This document shows positions 43,740 to 55,944 of a DNA stretch of 64,000 bases, in pieces. Under the pieces are notes generated by a model, which made no database searches, was not told the DNA's origin, and saw only the letters and a list, made by a program, of their open reading frames with translations. Location: contig WNNJ02002625.1 of NCBI GenBank assembly GCA_012934845.2, forward strand, positions 1 to 64,000. Reading direction: 5' to 3'. The position numbers were made by a program, and so were the translations under genes. The stretch's first letter is position 1, and the number at the start of each line of letters is the position of its first letter. Origin of the DNA: Pomphorhynchus laevis. Taxonomy: Eukaryota > Acanthocephala > Palaeacanthocephala > Echinorhynchida > Pomphorhynchidae.

Positions 43740-44770
43740 AGTGATATGCATTATATTCTCCTTTTGTATTCTTGTTACTTTTTATTCTTGCTATTTCACT
43801 AGAAGCAGGAATCGCTTCTAGTAAAACGAGAATTTAAAAATACAAAAAATATCATGATAAGCATACAGTGATACACGTAATATCAACGAGCGTTTATGAT
43901 TTGAAGTCTGACGATGACTTGTATTCGATGACTAACAGGTAAGCTTTGACTGCCACATTTCGATGTGTCTATTGAAGTTAACTTGACAAAGATAGATGGA
44001 GCTTTACACAAAACAATTAGGATAGTGCGGTTTCTATAGTTAGGAATGATAAGGCTCCTGAGTGACACTTATGTGGAAACTCCTACAATTCGTTTAGTTA
44101 TAATATTTTATTATTTAAATTTTATTTAGCATTAAATTTTTAATTAACAATTTTGATCGGATTCGTTATTTAAACATAAGGCATTGGTCACACTAAGTAA
44201 AAATTCTTTCGTTTTAACGAATTTACGTAACAGCCTTTTTTATTTACAAAAATATTTTTTAGATCTACAACCTACACCAGTGCGCAGTTATGTAGGTTGT
44301 TTGTTTTAATCTATACAAGATAGGTTGTTTTTCATGTTGTGACATTTAAGGTCTGACTAATTTATAAAATGTAATAATATTATGATCTATCAAAAACAGC
44401 TCTATAAATTATAGAGAAATTAATAGGGAAATATTTATTTTTAACTAGAACAACGAGGTATCAACGTTAACCTTTATATTACTCAATGGTAATCTCATCG
44501 AGTTACAGGTCGATCTGTTTAAATCAGCTTCAAATTCTAGTGGTGTGGCAGGCCGGTTTCGGCCCGCGTGCCGCCGGTTACCCATATGTGCTGTAAACTA
44601 TGCCGACTACCGTTTCGCTAGTGTAATTTAGCTTGGTGAGCATCTTTACTGTAACCAAAGCGATAAATTATAATAATAAAGATTGTTTAATAATTATTTT
44701 TATTTTAATTTTTAATAATTATTTTTCATCATGATTTTGAGTATTTTTCAGTTGACATAAGCTGTTTAAA
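43740..44770. other. Unassigned unique sequence with a GC-rich patch
   Basis: No gene supported. 43,883-44,068 (minus) is open for 61 codons without motif. 44,268-44,305 contains the inverted pair ACAACCTACA / TGTAGGTTGT around a 14-nt loop. 44,540-44,640 is a GC-rich island (GGCCGGTTTCGGCCC, CCGCCGGTTACCC), very unlike its surroundings and able to fold as a small hairpin. This part of the window may be host-derived. Confidence 0.4.
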
Positions 44771-44772
44771 AA

Positions 44773-44951
44773 TTATTCCGCAATGACGTCACTATTATCA
44801 ATTAATCGTTCAATATGTTGACATGCTGATTGCACAAGGTCAGTGTTTTCATTTAGTAATGAACTTATTCCGACCAATAATGTATCAGTAACGTAATTAA
44901 GAGCGTCACGTAACTGTTCTTCGTCACAATCCATGTGTATCGTTGGCAAAT
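44773..44951 (-). CDS. Possible host terminal exon, unknown product
   Basis: After a splice-acceptor-like ACAGTATTTTTAG the minus strand is open as LPTIHMDCDEEQLRDALNYV, TDTLLVGISSLLNENTDLVQ, SACQHIERLIDNSDVIAE and stop at 44,773. From the ATG (44,934) this is 53 codons. The acidic, helical composition and balanced codon use differ from the decayed elements around it, and no other copy exists in the window. I recognise no family. It could equally be a scrap of an unlisted element. Confidence 0.3.
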
Positions 44952-45097
44952 CTAAAAATACTGTTCAATGTATTATTTATTTAGTATAATTAGTGAAAGC
45001 GCATACGCACCAAGTTAAATACCTATCAATATATCAGGCCATAGCATATAATGCTATTAGAGGTCGTAGTAAATCGCTGACAATTTATTAAGGCCAA

Positions 45098-46395
45098 AAA
45101 CGGATGGATTATCATAAGTAAGAATAGTTGCATGTCGAGACCTGAATCAGATACATCAACATTCGGAAGGTTAAGGTTAGATATGCTATTACAACGATTG
45201 ATATAAGGAAGACGATTACGTAGAGGTGGATGACAAACATAGATGGTAGGCGTAGAAGCATAAGAGCAGGTAGAATGGGAATGACAAGGGTGATCAATTG
45301 AGAATTAAGATAGGTGGGAGCATTTATAATAGAAGTGGAGTGTTGTATCGGTTGACCTGAGATGCTACTGGAGTTGATATATCTTTATTATGTCTATAAT
45401 ATAAACATAATAATGTAATGATATAATATAATGACATATCTATATGTCTATAATATAGACATATCTTCATTAATTTGATTTTTCTTTTTATAATTGTTTG
45501 TTACTTTCATTTTCATTTAAACTTGTTCTAATATATTATATATTAAAAACTGTTTATTAAAGTATATAAAGCATTATTTTATGATATTTATATATCTTCT
45601 GATTATTTAAGTAGACAATATTTATTGTATTTCTTAAAAAAACTTTTGTTTATTTTCTATTTATATTTTTTGTCTATTCTAAATTTTAATTTTGTTATTA
45701 ATTTAAATCTTCACGAGTAATTGTATGCTAGCAATTACTAAATACTTTGTTCATTTTTTACAATTACATCGGAAGGCATTAATTATTTAATGTATTTGTC
45801 TATCAAAAATTGAAAATGATCAACCCTAAATATAGTTAAGTATAAAGTTAAACTAGAAAAAATTTGACCCATTTTTTGTGATACGTTCACAAAGTACTAA
45901 ACAAATCAATACTTTATTGGCAACTCATTTTATTCAACCTTAATAAAAGGTGATAACTTTTATTTACAAATGTTTGAAAATATAATAGCAATTTAGCAGA
46001 ATAGTGTTGAAAAATCAAGTGACAATTTAACGAACAACAGAGGATTGTAATTCTGCACCAACCTAATTATTGACTGCATAATATCTTTCAAAATTACAAT
46101 GGTTTTACAGCTGAGCTATCAATTTATCAGAATTGCTGCAAATACGCTGCAACCAAGAGCCTTGCGACGCACATCAAATGGCGTTAACAAGCATCTATAA
46201 ATCTTCTAATTATTAAGTCGGGCGCTGATTTACCTTAGGCTTTCAGACCACAGAATGCCAATGAGTAATGCTACTATTTTCTTCTAAACTATTAAATCGT
46301 CATATTTTGTCCTCTGTGCTTGTTAAGCAAATCATCATTGGACACTTTATGATTGGAAACTTACTGTATGTTTATCAGAAACCAAATTTTTTTTA
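45098..46395 (-). repeat. Composite LINE array B, leading partial unit (U1, spacer, U2)
   Basis: Begins inside the composite unit, at the same point as 34,020 (GGATGGATTATCATAAGTAAG), and follows it through U1 (45,098-45,540), the AT-rich spacer and U2 (45,830-46,395, inverted). The left break is with unique sequence near 45,095. The version of U2 differs slightly from that of unit A1 (GAGCCTTGCGACGCACATC). Confidence 0.7.
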
Positions 46396-46397
46396 AG

Positions 46398-49300
46398 GTA
46401 ATATTTTTTTCATAATGATATTAATATAACAGTAGTGAGCAATATTAATTATGCATTTTATATTGTATTTTTTTCTAAATTAACAAATGTGTTAGCGAAA
46501 TTTTCCTATTAAAATATATTTTTATGTAGATCTTTATATCTGGATGATCATCTATTTGTATAAGTAAATTGTTTTATTTCCTACTATTTATATTTTACGA
46601 ATACTGCTTTTAAATTTTTTTATTAACAAACCTCTCTAATTTCAGTTTTTTAAAAATTTATTTGAAAAAGTAGAAAACATTCCAAAAATATAATAAATTT
46701 TTAAGAGGATTATTACATTAATGTCATATCCAGGTTCTCAGGAGTTTTATGTTTCGCACGGGATCTTCTGTGGCTGTTTGACTCTGTGTCTTCTTTTCGT
46801 TTTCTTCAAATTTTAACTCGAATTCTTACAGGTATCGTTTAGATACGATGTAAAAAATAATAATTTGAAGAAATCAAAATACACTGCAATTAATAATGAT
46901 GACATATTTGATTAAGTTAAAAAATCTAATGTTTTATAAGTATTTAAAAACTTTTCTAATTTTTGTCGTTTCTTCAAATTTTAATCTCGAATTCTTCCAG
47001 GTATAACTTACTTCATGTTAATATCTTTCAAATTTTTTATGTCACAATTATATTATAAGTAAGCCTTTATTAAAGTAAAACCAGTAAAATAAAGTTGTAA
47101 TGTTGTGAAATTTTTAACTTCCGGGTCAAAAACGATATAATATCATTAGATCGGTTAAATATGATTATCTTGAATGTTTTTGCAATTTTATATTTGTTAA
47201 TAAAGTTTCGTATAATGCTTTTATCAAAATGTTCCTTTGATATCATGCATTGCCAGTTTATTTAAACGACATACTTGTCTAATCTAAGAGGAGTTAATAA
47301 AGATGGCTCCATCCTAGGAAAAAATAAATTCCTAGTATGTACAAAAATCAAAGAACCGAATACACAAAGCAGTTACTAATCCAAATTTGACAAAATTGTT
47401 ACCAAACTGACTCAAGTATGCTGTCACTTCTGTTTGTACTGCGATCAGCAATTCCGCAGCAACTGGTGTTAACGAGTATTGCTACACTTTTATTCTTATT
47501 ATCAAGTAGTTACCCTGATTGTCCTCGTAGTTCCACAGAGAACTCTGTTATTCCACATTCACTATCATAAGCGAGTAACACTGATATTTTCTTCTAAATT
47601 ATAAAATCGTCATCGTTTGTCCTCTCGGATTATTAAGCAAATCATCATCGGACACTTTATGCTAGGAAACGTGCTGTATGTTATTTTATCTCTCAAACGT
47701 TTTTAAGTAATGTTTATCAAGAACAATTAATTTTGAAAAAGTAAGAGAACATTCAAAAGATATATAATGAATTGTCTTAAGAATGTCATATCTAGATTCT
47801 AAGGGATTTTTAATACGCGCTGTATCTTCTGTGGTTTTTATCTCTGAAACTTCTTTCATTTTCTTCAAATTTAAAGCTCGAATTCTTTCATGGGATTGAT
47901 GCAATACATAGTGTACGCAAAAAAATAATATTAATAATTTGTAATAAACCAAAATAAATTGCAATCAATAATGAAATAACCGACGTAGTTAAAATTAAAA
48001 TTTTCTATGAATATTTTGATTTTTTTTAATTTCATAAACTACTTAAAATTTTTTTATAATAAATTTTGATATATTTTGTGAACATGTTTTTGTTCATGCT
48101 ACTACTAGTAATTTTGTTTGTTTTAAACATTTTTATTACACAGTCAAAAGACGTGCGACGTTGTTCTGGTGGCCTATTCCTTAAATAGAAGTATAAACCC
48201 GAAAGAATAAATTTACTTAAAACAATGTATAATCTTCTTGATGATATATTATGTTTCAAGGCTCGGTGAAAAACTAATAGAAATTTTAATGATGTTTTAT
48301 GCGTTCATATCCGACTTATTCGATAATGATGGAGTAAAAGTCGAGCCTAAATTTTTACTTTCCTGCAATATTTTCTGTGAGTTGTTACACCAAATCTATT
48401 AAATTCACTTTTGTGTTTGAATTTTCTTGTAATGTATTTAAATTTAGTCATGTTAAAATTTAAAACTAAACGTAAAAGGCGATGTCATATTTTGTCAATG
48501 ACGGTCTTACATTTCTCCATACACTTTTCCTTTGCAGCCATCTTTTTGGTTTTTAGAAAGATCAAAGAAATGTCGTCAGCTTAAATTACTTCAAGCACAA
48601 ATTTATCACATATCTTGCTTAAGATGTGTCTTGTAGTAATTACATAACGTATCGGACATAATGGAGATCTTCACGGCACACATTGCGTTAGATAATATTT
48701 TGTATCTTTATATCCATCAATATAAAAATATCTGGCTTTGAGACAAGCTTATATTCTCTTAATTATTTTGCTTTGAACTTTATCATGTATCAATGTTTTT
48801 AAAATGTCTTCTTGAAGATTATATTATCAAAAGCTGCTGAAATATCTAGAGAATTAAGTATCCAAGGACAATTAGTTTTATTAACCCACATTTGTAAATC
48901 TCGTACGGCACCAATTGTGCTTTGTCTTTGGCTAAAATTGAAGAACTTATCGATAAAAGGATTGTTGCGTTTAAAAAATTTAGATACCTTTATTGCCAGA
49001 ACTCTTTTAGACTCGGTTTATAGGGGGTTGGATAATGTGTTTGGACGAATATCCTTTTTATTATTGACAAATTTATTTGCTTGTAAAATTATCATTTTGT
49101 CACATCCAATGCTTAGATGCTCTGACAGTGAGCAATTTACATGATGCTTGGCTATTCTGATTTTATTCTTTAAGCTAAGAAGTTTTATTGCAGCCGGAGG
49201 GCATGGCACTCCATTGATAGAGACTTTAGAATTACGAGGAAATGCGTCTAATATGCCATTGTAAGAGATATTGATGCCTACCGATGTGCTTATACAATCT

Positions 49301-51394
49301 AAAATAAGGCATTTGTGTAGCATCTTTTAGTTATTTAAAGTGTCAGCATAATATGTTAATTTAGTTTAAAGAGCTTCTTGGACTACGTAAAAAGTTTGAT
49401 GAGATTCGACAGATGATGTCGTTTTCCAAGTTCTAAATGTTCGATGAAGTACTGTATTCCACTAGCTTTTGGAAAATGGTTTATAACATTTAATCTTCTT
49501 TTTTTCATTCGTTAGGATAACTTACATAGTAGAATATCTATATACGTTTGAATCCTACGCTCCTCTTCAAGATTTTCACGTAAATCTAATAAATTTTGTT
49601 TCATTTTTAATTTTTTTATTTTGATGTTTGAATAATTGTGGTTTATCGATCTTTGTTTATATAAAAATGTGTCGGATGCAATAAATACGCACTTATGCCT
49701 TCTAGAATATTATTCTCTAAGATACCTAAAATGTCGTTAGAATTATTATGCTGGATTATATTAATTTTTCTAAGAAACAGAAGTAATCCCTCATTTATGA
49801 TGGTATAAAAATTATTACTGATTTCAGATAAATTTTCAGAATTGAGATAAATAGAAAATGGATCAAAATTCATATTAAAAAAATATTCATTACAGAGAAG
49901 ACTTGAGAATATTTAAACTTTTAATCATTACTATCCAGATGGGAACCTAGTAGATTTTTAACTTCAAGATAATGATACCGATCAAACAAGGTATACGAGC
50001 ACAATGCGACTGACTGATTTAAACTATTAGTGCCTATGGTATTAGTGAAATTGTTTAAACGGATAAAATTTATAGAAGCGATATTAACGAAGACGAATGG
50101 ATTATCATAAGTAAGAATAGTTGCATGTCGAGACCTGAATCAGATACATCAACATTCGGAAGGTTAAGGTTAGATTTGCTATTACAACGATTGATATAAG
50201 GAAGACGATTACGTAGAGGTGGATGACAAACATAGATGGTAGGCGTAGAAGCATAAGAGCAGTGAGAATGGGAATGACAAGGGTGATCAATTGAGAATTA
50301 AGATAGGTGGGAGCCTTTGTAATAGAAGTGGAGTGTTGTATCGGTTGACCTGAGATGCTACTGGAGTTGATATATCTTTATTGTGTCTGTAATATAAACA
50401 TAATAATGTAATGATATAATATAATGTCATATCTATATGTCTATAATATAGACATATCTTCATTAATTTGATCTTTCCTTTTATAGTTGTTTGTTACTTG
50501 CATTTTCATTTAAACTTGTTCTAATATATTATATATATTAAAAACTGTTTATTAAAGTATATAAAGCATTATTTTATGATATTTATATATCTTCTGATTA
50601 TTTACGTAGACAATATTTATTGTATTTCTTAAAAAAAACTTTTGTTTATTTTCTATTTATATTTTTTGTCTATTCTAAATTTTAATTTTGTTATTAATTT
50701 AAATCTTCACGAGTAATTGCATGCTAGCAATTACTAAATACTTTGTTCATTTTTTACAATTACATCGGAAGGCATTAATTATTTAATGTATTTGTCTATC
50801 AAAAATTGAAAATGATCAACCCTAAATATAGTTAAGTATAAAGTTAAACTAGAAAAAATTTGACCCATTTTTTGTGATACGTTCACAAAGTACTAAACAA
50901 ATCAATACTTTATTCGCAACTCATTTTATTCAACCTTTATAAAAGTTAATAACTTTTATTTACAAATGTTTGAAAATATTATAGCAATTTAGCAGAAAAT
51001 TGTTGAAAAATAAAGTGACAATTTAACGAACAGCATAAGCTTGTCATTCTTCATTAACCTAATTACTGGCTGCATAAATCTTTCAAAATTACAATGGTTT
51101 TCCAACTGAGCCATCAATTTATCAGAATTGCTGCAAATACGCTGCACTCAAGAGATTACCAATGCACATCAAATGGCGTTAACAAGCATCTATAAATCTT
51201 CTAATTATTAAGTCGGGCGCTGATTTACCTTAGGCTTTCAGACCACAGAATGCCAATGAGTAATGCTACTATTTTCTTCTAAACTATTAAATCGTCATAT
51301 TTTGTCCTCTGTGCTTGTTAAGCAAATCATCATTGGACACTTTATGATTGGAAACTTACTGTATGTTTATTAGAAACCAAAATTTTTTTTTAAG
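46398..51394 (-). repeat. Composite LINE unit B1 (about 4,997 bp)
   Basis: Same content and order as unit A1: LINE deletion derivative (46,398-47,340), LINE-C scrap (47,385-47,572, plus), U2 head (47,590-47,715), LINE-B 3' UTR and ORF2 (47,720-50,025), U1 (50,083-50,530), U2 (50,815-51,394). The ORF2 remnant shares its dead sites with A1 and differs by small changes such as TCTTGAAGATT at 48,808 against TCTTGAGAT. That means the two are copies of one already decayed unit, not independent insertions. Confidence 0.8.
48035..50025 (-). pseudogene. LINE-B ORF2 remnant in unit B1
   Basis: Same pieces as in A1: KFILSGLYFYLRNRPPEQRR, the degraded YADD region near 48,580, LNSLDISAAFDNI near 48,840, RQSTIGAVRDLQMWVNKTNC, KMIILQANKFVNNKKDIRPN, CLILDCISTSVGINISYNG, YLNSENLSEISNNFYTIIN. 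The region 48,290-48,620 resembles the version in array C and unit A2 more than A1 (CTAATAGAAATTTTAATGAT, TCTTCACGGCAC), which suggests gene conversion or recombination between units. Confidence 0.75.
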
Positions 51395-52083
51395 TAATAT
51401 TTTTTTCATAATGATATTAATATAACAGTAGTCAGCAATATTAATTATGCATTTTATATTGTATTTTTTTTAAATTAACAAATGTGTTATCGAAATTTTC
51501 CTATTAAAATATATTTTTATGTAGATCTTTATATCTGGATGATCATCTATTTGTATAAGTAAATTGTTTTATTTCCTACTATTTATATTTTACGAATACT
51601 GTTTTTAAATTTTTTTATTAACAAACCTCTCTAATTTCAGTTTTTTAAAAATTTATTTGAAAAAGTAGAAAACATTCCAAAAATATAATAAATTTTTAAG
51701 AGGATTATTACATTAATGTCATATCCAGGTTCTCAGGAGTTTTATGTTTCGCACGGGATCTTCTGTGGCTGTTTGACTCTGTGTCTTCTTTTTGTTTTCT
51801 TCAAATTTTAACTCGAATTCTTACAGGTATCGTTTAGATACGATGTAAAAAATAATAATTTGAAGAAATCAAAATACACTGCAATTAATAATGATGACAT
51901 ATTTGATTAAGTTAAAAAATCTAATGTTTTATAAGTATTAAAAAACTTTTCTAATTTTTGTCGTTTCTTCAAATTTTAATCTCGAATTCTTCCAGGTATA
52001 ACTTACTTCATGTTAATATCTTTCAAATTTTTTATGTCACAATTATATTATAAGTAAGCCTTTATTAAAGTAAAACCAGTAAA
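51395..52083 (-). repeat. Composite LINE unit B2 (partial)
   Basis: Start of another unit in tandem with B1: the LINE tail and 3' UTR of the deletion derivative. It stops at 52,083 within AGTAAAACCAGTAAA, before the ORF1 part, and unique sequence follows. Confidence 0.75.
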
Positions 52084-52600
52084 TGGCTCCCGAAATATTA
52101 TACAAAACATATTCATAAAAAATTCATTAAAAACATATTGTTTTTTATTAAAAACATTTTTTATTATAAAAACCATTTGTAAACATTTATAAAAACATAT
52201 ATTAGAGTGATTGCTACCATTATAGTTATTACTATAATTAGTATTGTATTTCTTTTATTTTAAATGTCAATTTGAATTAATCGTTTTATTTTTGTTTATA
52301 TTTTATATTTAAAAATCTTTATTTATAATTTATTTATATTTTATATGTGCTTAATATATTTTGTTAATTAAAAATTTTTAACAATTAGAGATTTTCATAA
52401 GTCATCTTTCATAAGTTTTATACTAATTGGCTTAATAATACTTTTATGTTTAGTATGTGCGTTGTTTATCTTTTATAAACTACTGAGCTATTAAATAGAG
52501 CTGCGCGTTTAGCGGAAATATTTAACAATACACAATAAATAATCAGATAACTGAGTTTACGTATTTTAAATAATTATAAATAAATAAGTATATAACATTT
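52084..52600. other. AT-rich spacer without a gene
   Basis: Nothing recognised beyond runs such as AAAACATATTGTTTTTTATT with repeated AAAACAT motifs (52,100-52,200). Confidence 0.5.
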
Positions 52601-52850
52601 AATACAATTAATATTTATATCAAATACAATTAAAAATTAAAATTTGAAATATAAATCAAGTATTAGTAATTGACTAAAATACGATTTATTCGATTACGGA
52701 CAAGATGTCAACAAGAGGAACTGCTATGCTATCAGGTTTCGGCCCCTAACTCCTCTACCCAACATAGCAGCGGGGCCAAATACATGCTAATGATGTATTT
52801 CCTCTGAAATAACTATCTAGTATCTTATTCTAATACAAAGTATATTATTT
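52600..52850 (-). repeat. PLE terminal module, copy at 52.7 kb
   Basis: From 52,700 to 52,850 identical or nearly identical to 19,930-20,060, including the pairs GGCCCC/GGGGCC and CTGCTATG/CATAGCAG and CTGATG at the end; there the consensus CTGATGACC is replaced by TTGACATC. The two copies are too alike to be old independent insertions. Confidence 0.75.
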
Positions 52851-52854
52851 GTTA

Positions 52855-53405
52855 TCCATTCATAAAAATTTGTCGCTAATGATTTTTAATTTATTCTTTA
52901 TATTATTGTGTTGATTTATATATTTTACTATTTTCTGCTTGATGTTATTTTTACAAATAACCTAGTTTAAAATATGTACCTATTAAATTATTTAAATGAT
53001 TTTGAAGAAAGCCAGTATCATTACATATTGTTGCAATTCTTAAAATTTCATTATTTAATGTATTATATTTTATATTATATGGTATGCATGAATGATCATG
53101 CAAAAATATGTTTCTTGTAAATTTAAATATGTCATCTTTACGATATAAATTAATAGTAGTTTTAGTTAATGTTAATTTAATGTTCATATCTATATATCAT
53201 CAATATTAGTTTTATTAGGAATAAGTTTAATGGATAAATCTGTTCGCTGTTTGAATAAAAATTATTCAAGTTAAATACAACTATATCATCAATATATCGA
53301 AGCATATATTTCATATCTTCATATAATTTAGATTTATTGTTTAAACAGTTATGAACAAATTCATATTATATAAAGCTTAAAAATAAGTCAGCTATAATTG
53401 GGCTA
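52855..53405 (-). mobile_element. PLE RT C-terminal fragment
   Basis: Reads SPIIADLFLSFI, DMKYMLRYIDDIVVFNLNNF (motif C) and, in 52,951-53,187, MNIKLTLTKTTINLYRKDDI with the conserved tail NHLNNLIGTYFKLGY. It is cut at 53,405 in the motif B region, exactly where a GC-rich foreign segment begins. Several breaks. Confidence 0.7.
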
Positions 53406-53600
53406 ATAAGCAGAATCTGACAGGGGGCTGCCCTACTTAAGGCGGTGGCAGGCTTGGACAAGTTCTATAAAGATCTACCATCTTCACTTAACGCGCTACG
53501 CGACCTGGCGCGTGGAGTATTATGCACCAGGTTAGAAAAATCTACATCAAATATATCTGATATATTTGTATTTGTAATTCTAATGGATTTTTACTCTGTT
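53406..53600 (+). other. GC-rich segment of unknown origin
   Basis: About 130 bp (53,410-53,540) have far higher GC than anything nearby. The plus frame is open as GAALLKAVAGLDKFYKDLPS, SLNALRDLARGVLCTRLEKS and runs on into AT-rich sequence. It looks like captured coding sequence, but I recognise no family. It sits exactly at a PLE breakpoint. Confidence 0.35.
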
Positions 53601-53770
53601 AATAAATTGTCTCTCTAAATTTTACTTGAACAACGTTTGGAAAATAAAAAATCATACATATATCTAGATTATAAGATCTATATAAATAAAACTTTAATAG
53701 TTAAATTTATTCAATATATTTCTTATATAATCAACAACCACAATATAAAATACATAACCAATATTGTTGA
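53600..53770. other. Short AT-rich join
   Basis: No feature recognised between the GC-rich segment and the LINE-C fragment. ATTATAAGATCTATATAAAT is a local AT-rich patch. Confidence 0.4.
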
Positions 53771-54480
53771 TTTGCTGCTTCCATTGAACTCAAAAATATT
53801 TAAATGCGAACAACGTCTTGTGGTATACTCTGATGATACCACAGCCCTGTTATCTGGACGCATGTGCTTCCATTGAACTCTTTAAAATATTTAAATGCGA
53901 ACAACGTCGTGTGGCATACGCTGATGATACCACAGCCCTGTTCTCTGCACGCAGGTGCAAAGAAGTAATATAAGACATCATATGTTTCTTTTTAAGATTA
54001 AAATAACAGTGACCCAAGTCCAATGTTATTTTAAATTCCGCTAAATCGCAAATGGTTGTCTTTCATGGCGCCTCTGAAACAAATTTGACCTTAGAGTAAC
54101 CTGTCTACTCAGTAAATCATGTGGTTGACCTGCTGCACAAACCTTATCGATTATTGCATGAGCCCGTTAGAAAAGCATGGATCTACGATTAACTGTTTTA
54201 GTTTATCACCAAACTGGTGCAAGAATGCTGTCGCTACTGTTTGCACTTTGACCATTGATTCCGCATCAACTGGTGTAAACGAGTATTGTTTCACTTTATT
54301 GTCAAGTCGTCACCCTGATTATCCTCCAAGTTCCACAGAAAATTCTGTTATTCCACATCTACTAACATAAACTTTTCGTGGTCCGTTATGCATTCACCAT
54401 GGCTGCACTACGCCTTTGGAACAAACATCCTCGTGACACAAAATCATTGATGTCACTTAAACACTTTTAAACTTCCTTGA
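53770..54480 (+). pseudogene. LINE-C RT C-terminal part, copy 2
   Basis: The first block (53,780-53,880) gives RLVVYSDDTTALLSGRMC, and a partial repeat of the same block directly after (53,868-53,990) gives VAYADDTTALFSARRCKEVI, so motif C is duplicated in tandem. Then NVILNSAKSQMVVFHG, HVVDLLHKPYRLLHEPVRKA, and near 54,390 the LINE-typical ending AFTMAALRLWNKHPRDTKSL. Many breaks. Related to 6.6-7.5 kb and to 62.64-63.17 kb. Confidence 0.65.
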
Positions 54481-54574
54481 TCGCCATACTTCTTGCAAAC
54501 GAACTAAAATAACACTTTCAGCTGCAATCAATTCAATAACTCTACACACAAGTTCAAACATTCATTCTTTATTA

Positions 54575-55440
54575 ACTACTACTAGATTAGACAAGTATAT
54601 CGTTAAAATAACCTGGCAATGCATGATATCAAGGAAACATTTTAATAAAAGCGTTATACGAAACTTTATTAACAAATATAAAATTGTGAAAACATTCACG
54701 ATAATCAGATTTAACCGATCTAATGATATTATATCGTTTTTGACCCGGAAGTTAAAAATTTCACAACATTACAACTTTATGTTACTGGTATTACTTTAAT
54801 AAAGGCTTACTTATAATATAATTGTAACATACAAAATTTGAGAGATAATAACATAAAGTAAGTTATACCCGGAAGAATTCGAGATTAAAATTTGAAGAAA
54901 CGACAAAAATTAGAAAGGTTTTTAAATACTTAGAAAACATTAGATTTTTTAACTTAATCAAATATGTCATCATTATAAATTGCAGTGTATTTTGATTTCT
55001 ACAAATTATTATTTTTTAAATCGTATCTAAACGATACCTGTAAGAATTCGAGATTAAAATTTGAAGAAAACGAAAAGAAGACACAGAGTCAAACAGCCAC
55101 AGAAGATACAGTGCGAAACATAAAACTCCTGAGAACCTAGATATGCCATAATGTAGTAACCCTCTTGAAAAATTCATTTGCGTTTTTGTGGAATGCTTTC
55201 TACTTTTTCAAATAAATTAAAAAAAACTGAAATTACAGATGTTCGCTAAAACAATTTTTTTAAAAGCTGTATTCTCTAAATATAAATAGTAGAAAATTAA
55301 ACAAGATCCTTATGAGATCAGTTGAATATCCAATTTAAATGATCTACATAAAAATTATTTTTTAATAATTAAATTTCGCCATAACATTACTTAATTAAGA
55401 AAAAGACACAATATAAAATGCATAACCAATATGGCTAACT
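54575..55440 (+). pseudogene. LINE deletion derivative, plus strand
   Basis: Same structure as 30.6-31.3 kb in the opposite orientation: TRLDKYIVKITWQCMISRKH, FNKSVIRNFINK and NRSNDIISFLTRKLKISQHY of ORF1, then the 3' UTR with AAGACACAGAGTCAAACAGC and CTACTTTTTCAAATAAATT near 55,200. It is followed by a short AT-rich tail with GATATTAATATCATCATGAA, and U2 begins at about 55,465. Confidence 0.7.
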
Positions 55441-55464
55441 ACTGTGATATTAATATCATCATGA

Positions 55465-55680
55465 AAAACATATCACCTTAAAAAAGTTTGAGATCTAAAG
55501 TAAATACAGTAAGTTTCCAAACATAAAGTGTCCAATGATGATTTGCTCAATGAGCACAGAGGACATACCATGCCGATGCAGTAGTTTAAAAGAATAATAT
55601 TAGCATTTCTCATTGGCATATTCTTTGGAGTATCAGTTTATTTAGTCTCTGAAAAAGCCATAGGCAATCATCGTCCAATT
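55465..55680 (+). repeat. Repeat U2, head only
   Basis: AAAAACATATCACCTTAAAA, CAGTAAGTTTCCAAACATAA through AAGCCATAGGCAATCATCGTCC match the first 200 bp of the 60.35 kb copy. It breaks into LINE 3' UTR sequence at 55,686. Confidence 0.75.
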
Positions 55681-55685
55681 CTTTA

Positions 55686-55943
55686 ATCTCAAGAATTCGA
55701 GATTAAAATTTAAAGAAAACGTAAAGAAGACACAGAGTCAAACAGCCACAGAAGATACAGTGCGAAACATAAAACTCCTGAGAACCTAGATATGCCATAA
55801 TGTAGTAACCCTCTTGAAAAATTCATTTGCGTTTTTGTGGAATGCTTTCTACTTTTTCAAATAAATTAAAAAAAAAACTGAAATTACAGATGTTCGCTAA
55901 AACAATTTTTTTAAAAGCAGTATTCTCTAAATATAAATAGTAG
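55686..55943 (+). repeat. LINE 3' UTR, direct repeat of 55,046-55,313
   Basis: About 258 bp are almost the same as 55,046-55,313, including AAGAATTCGAGATTAAAATT, AACATAAAACTCCTGAGAAC and CTCTAAATATAAATAGTAG. The pair brackets the U2 head. LINE-A copy 2 starts at the end of this repeat. Confidence 0.75.
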
Positions 55944-55944
55944 C

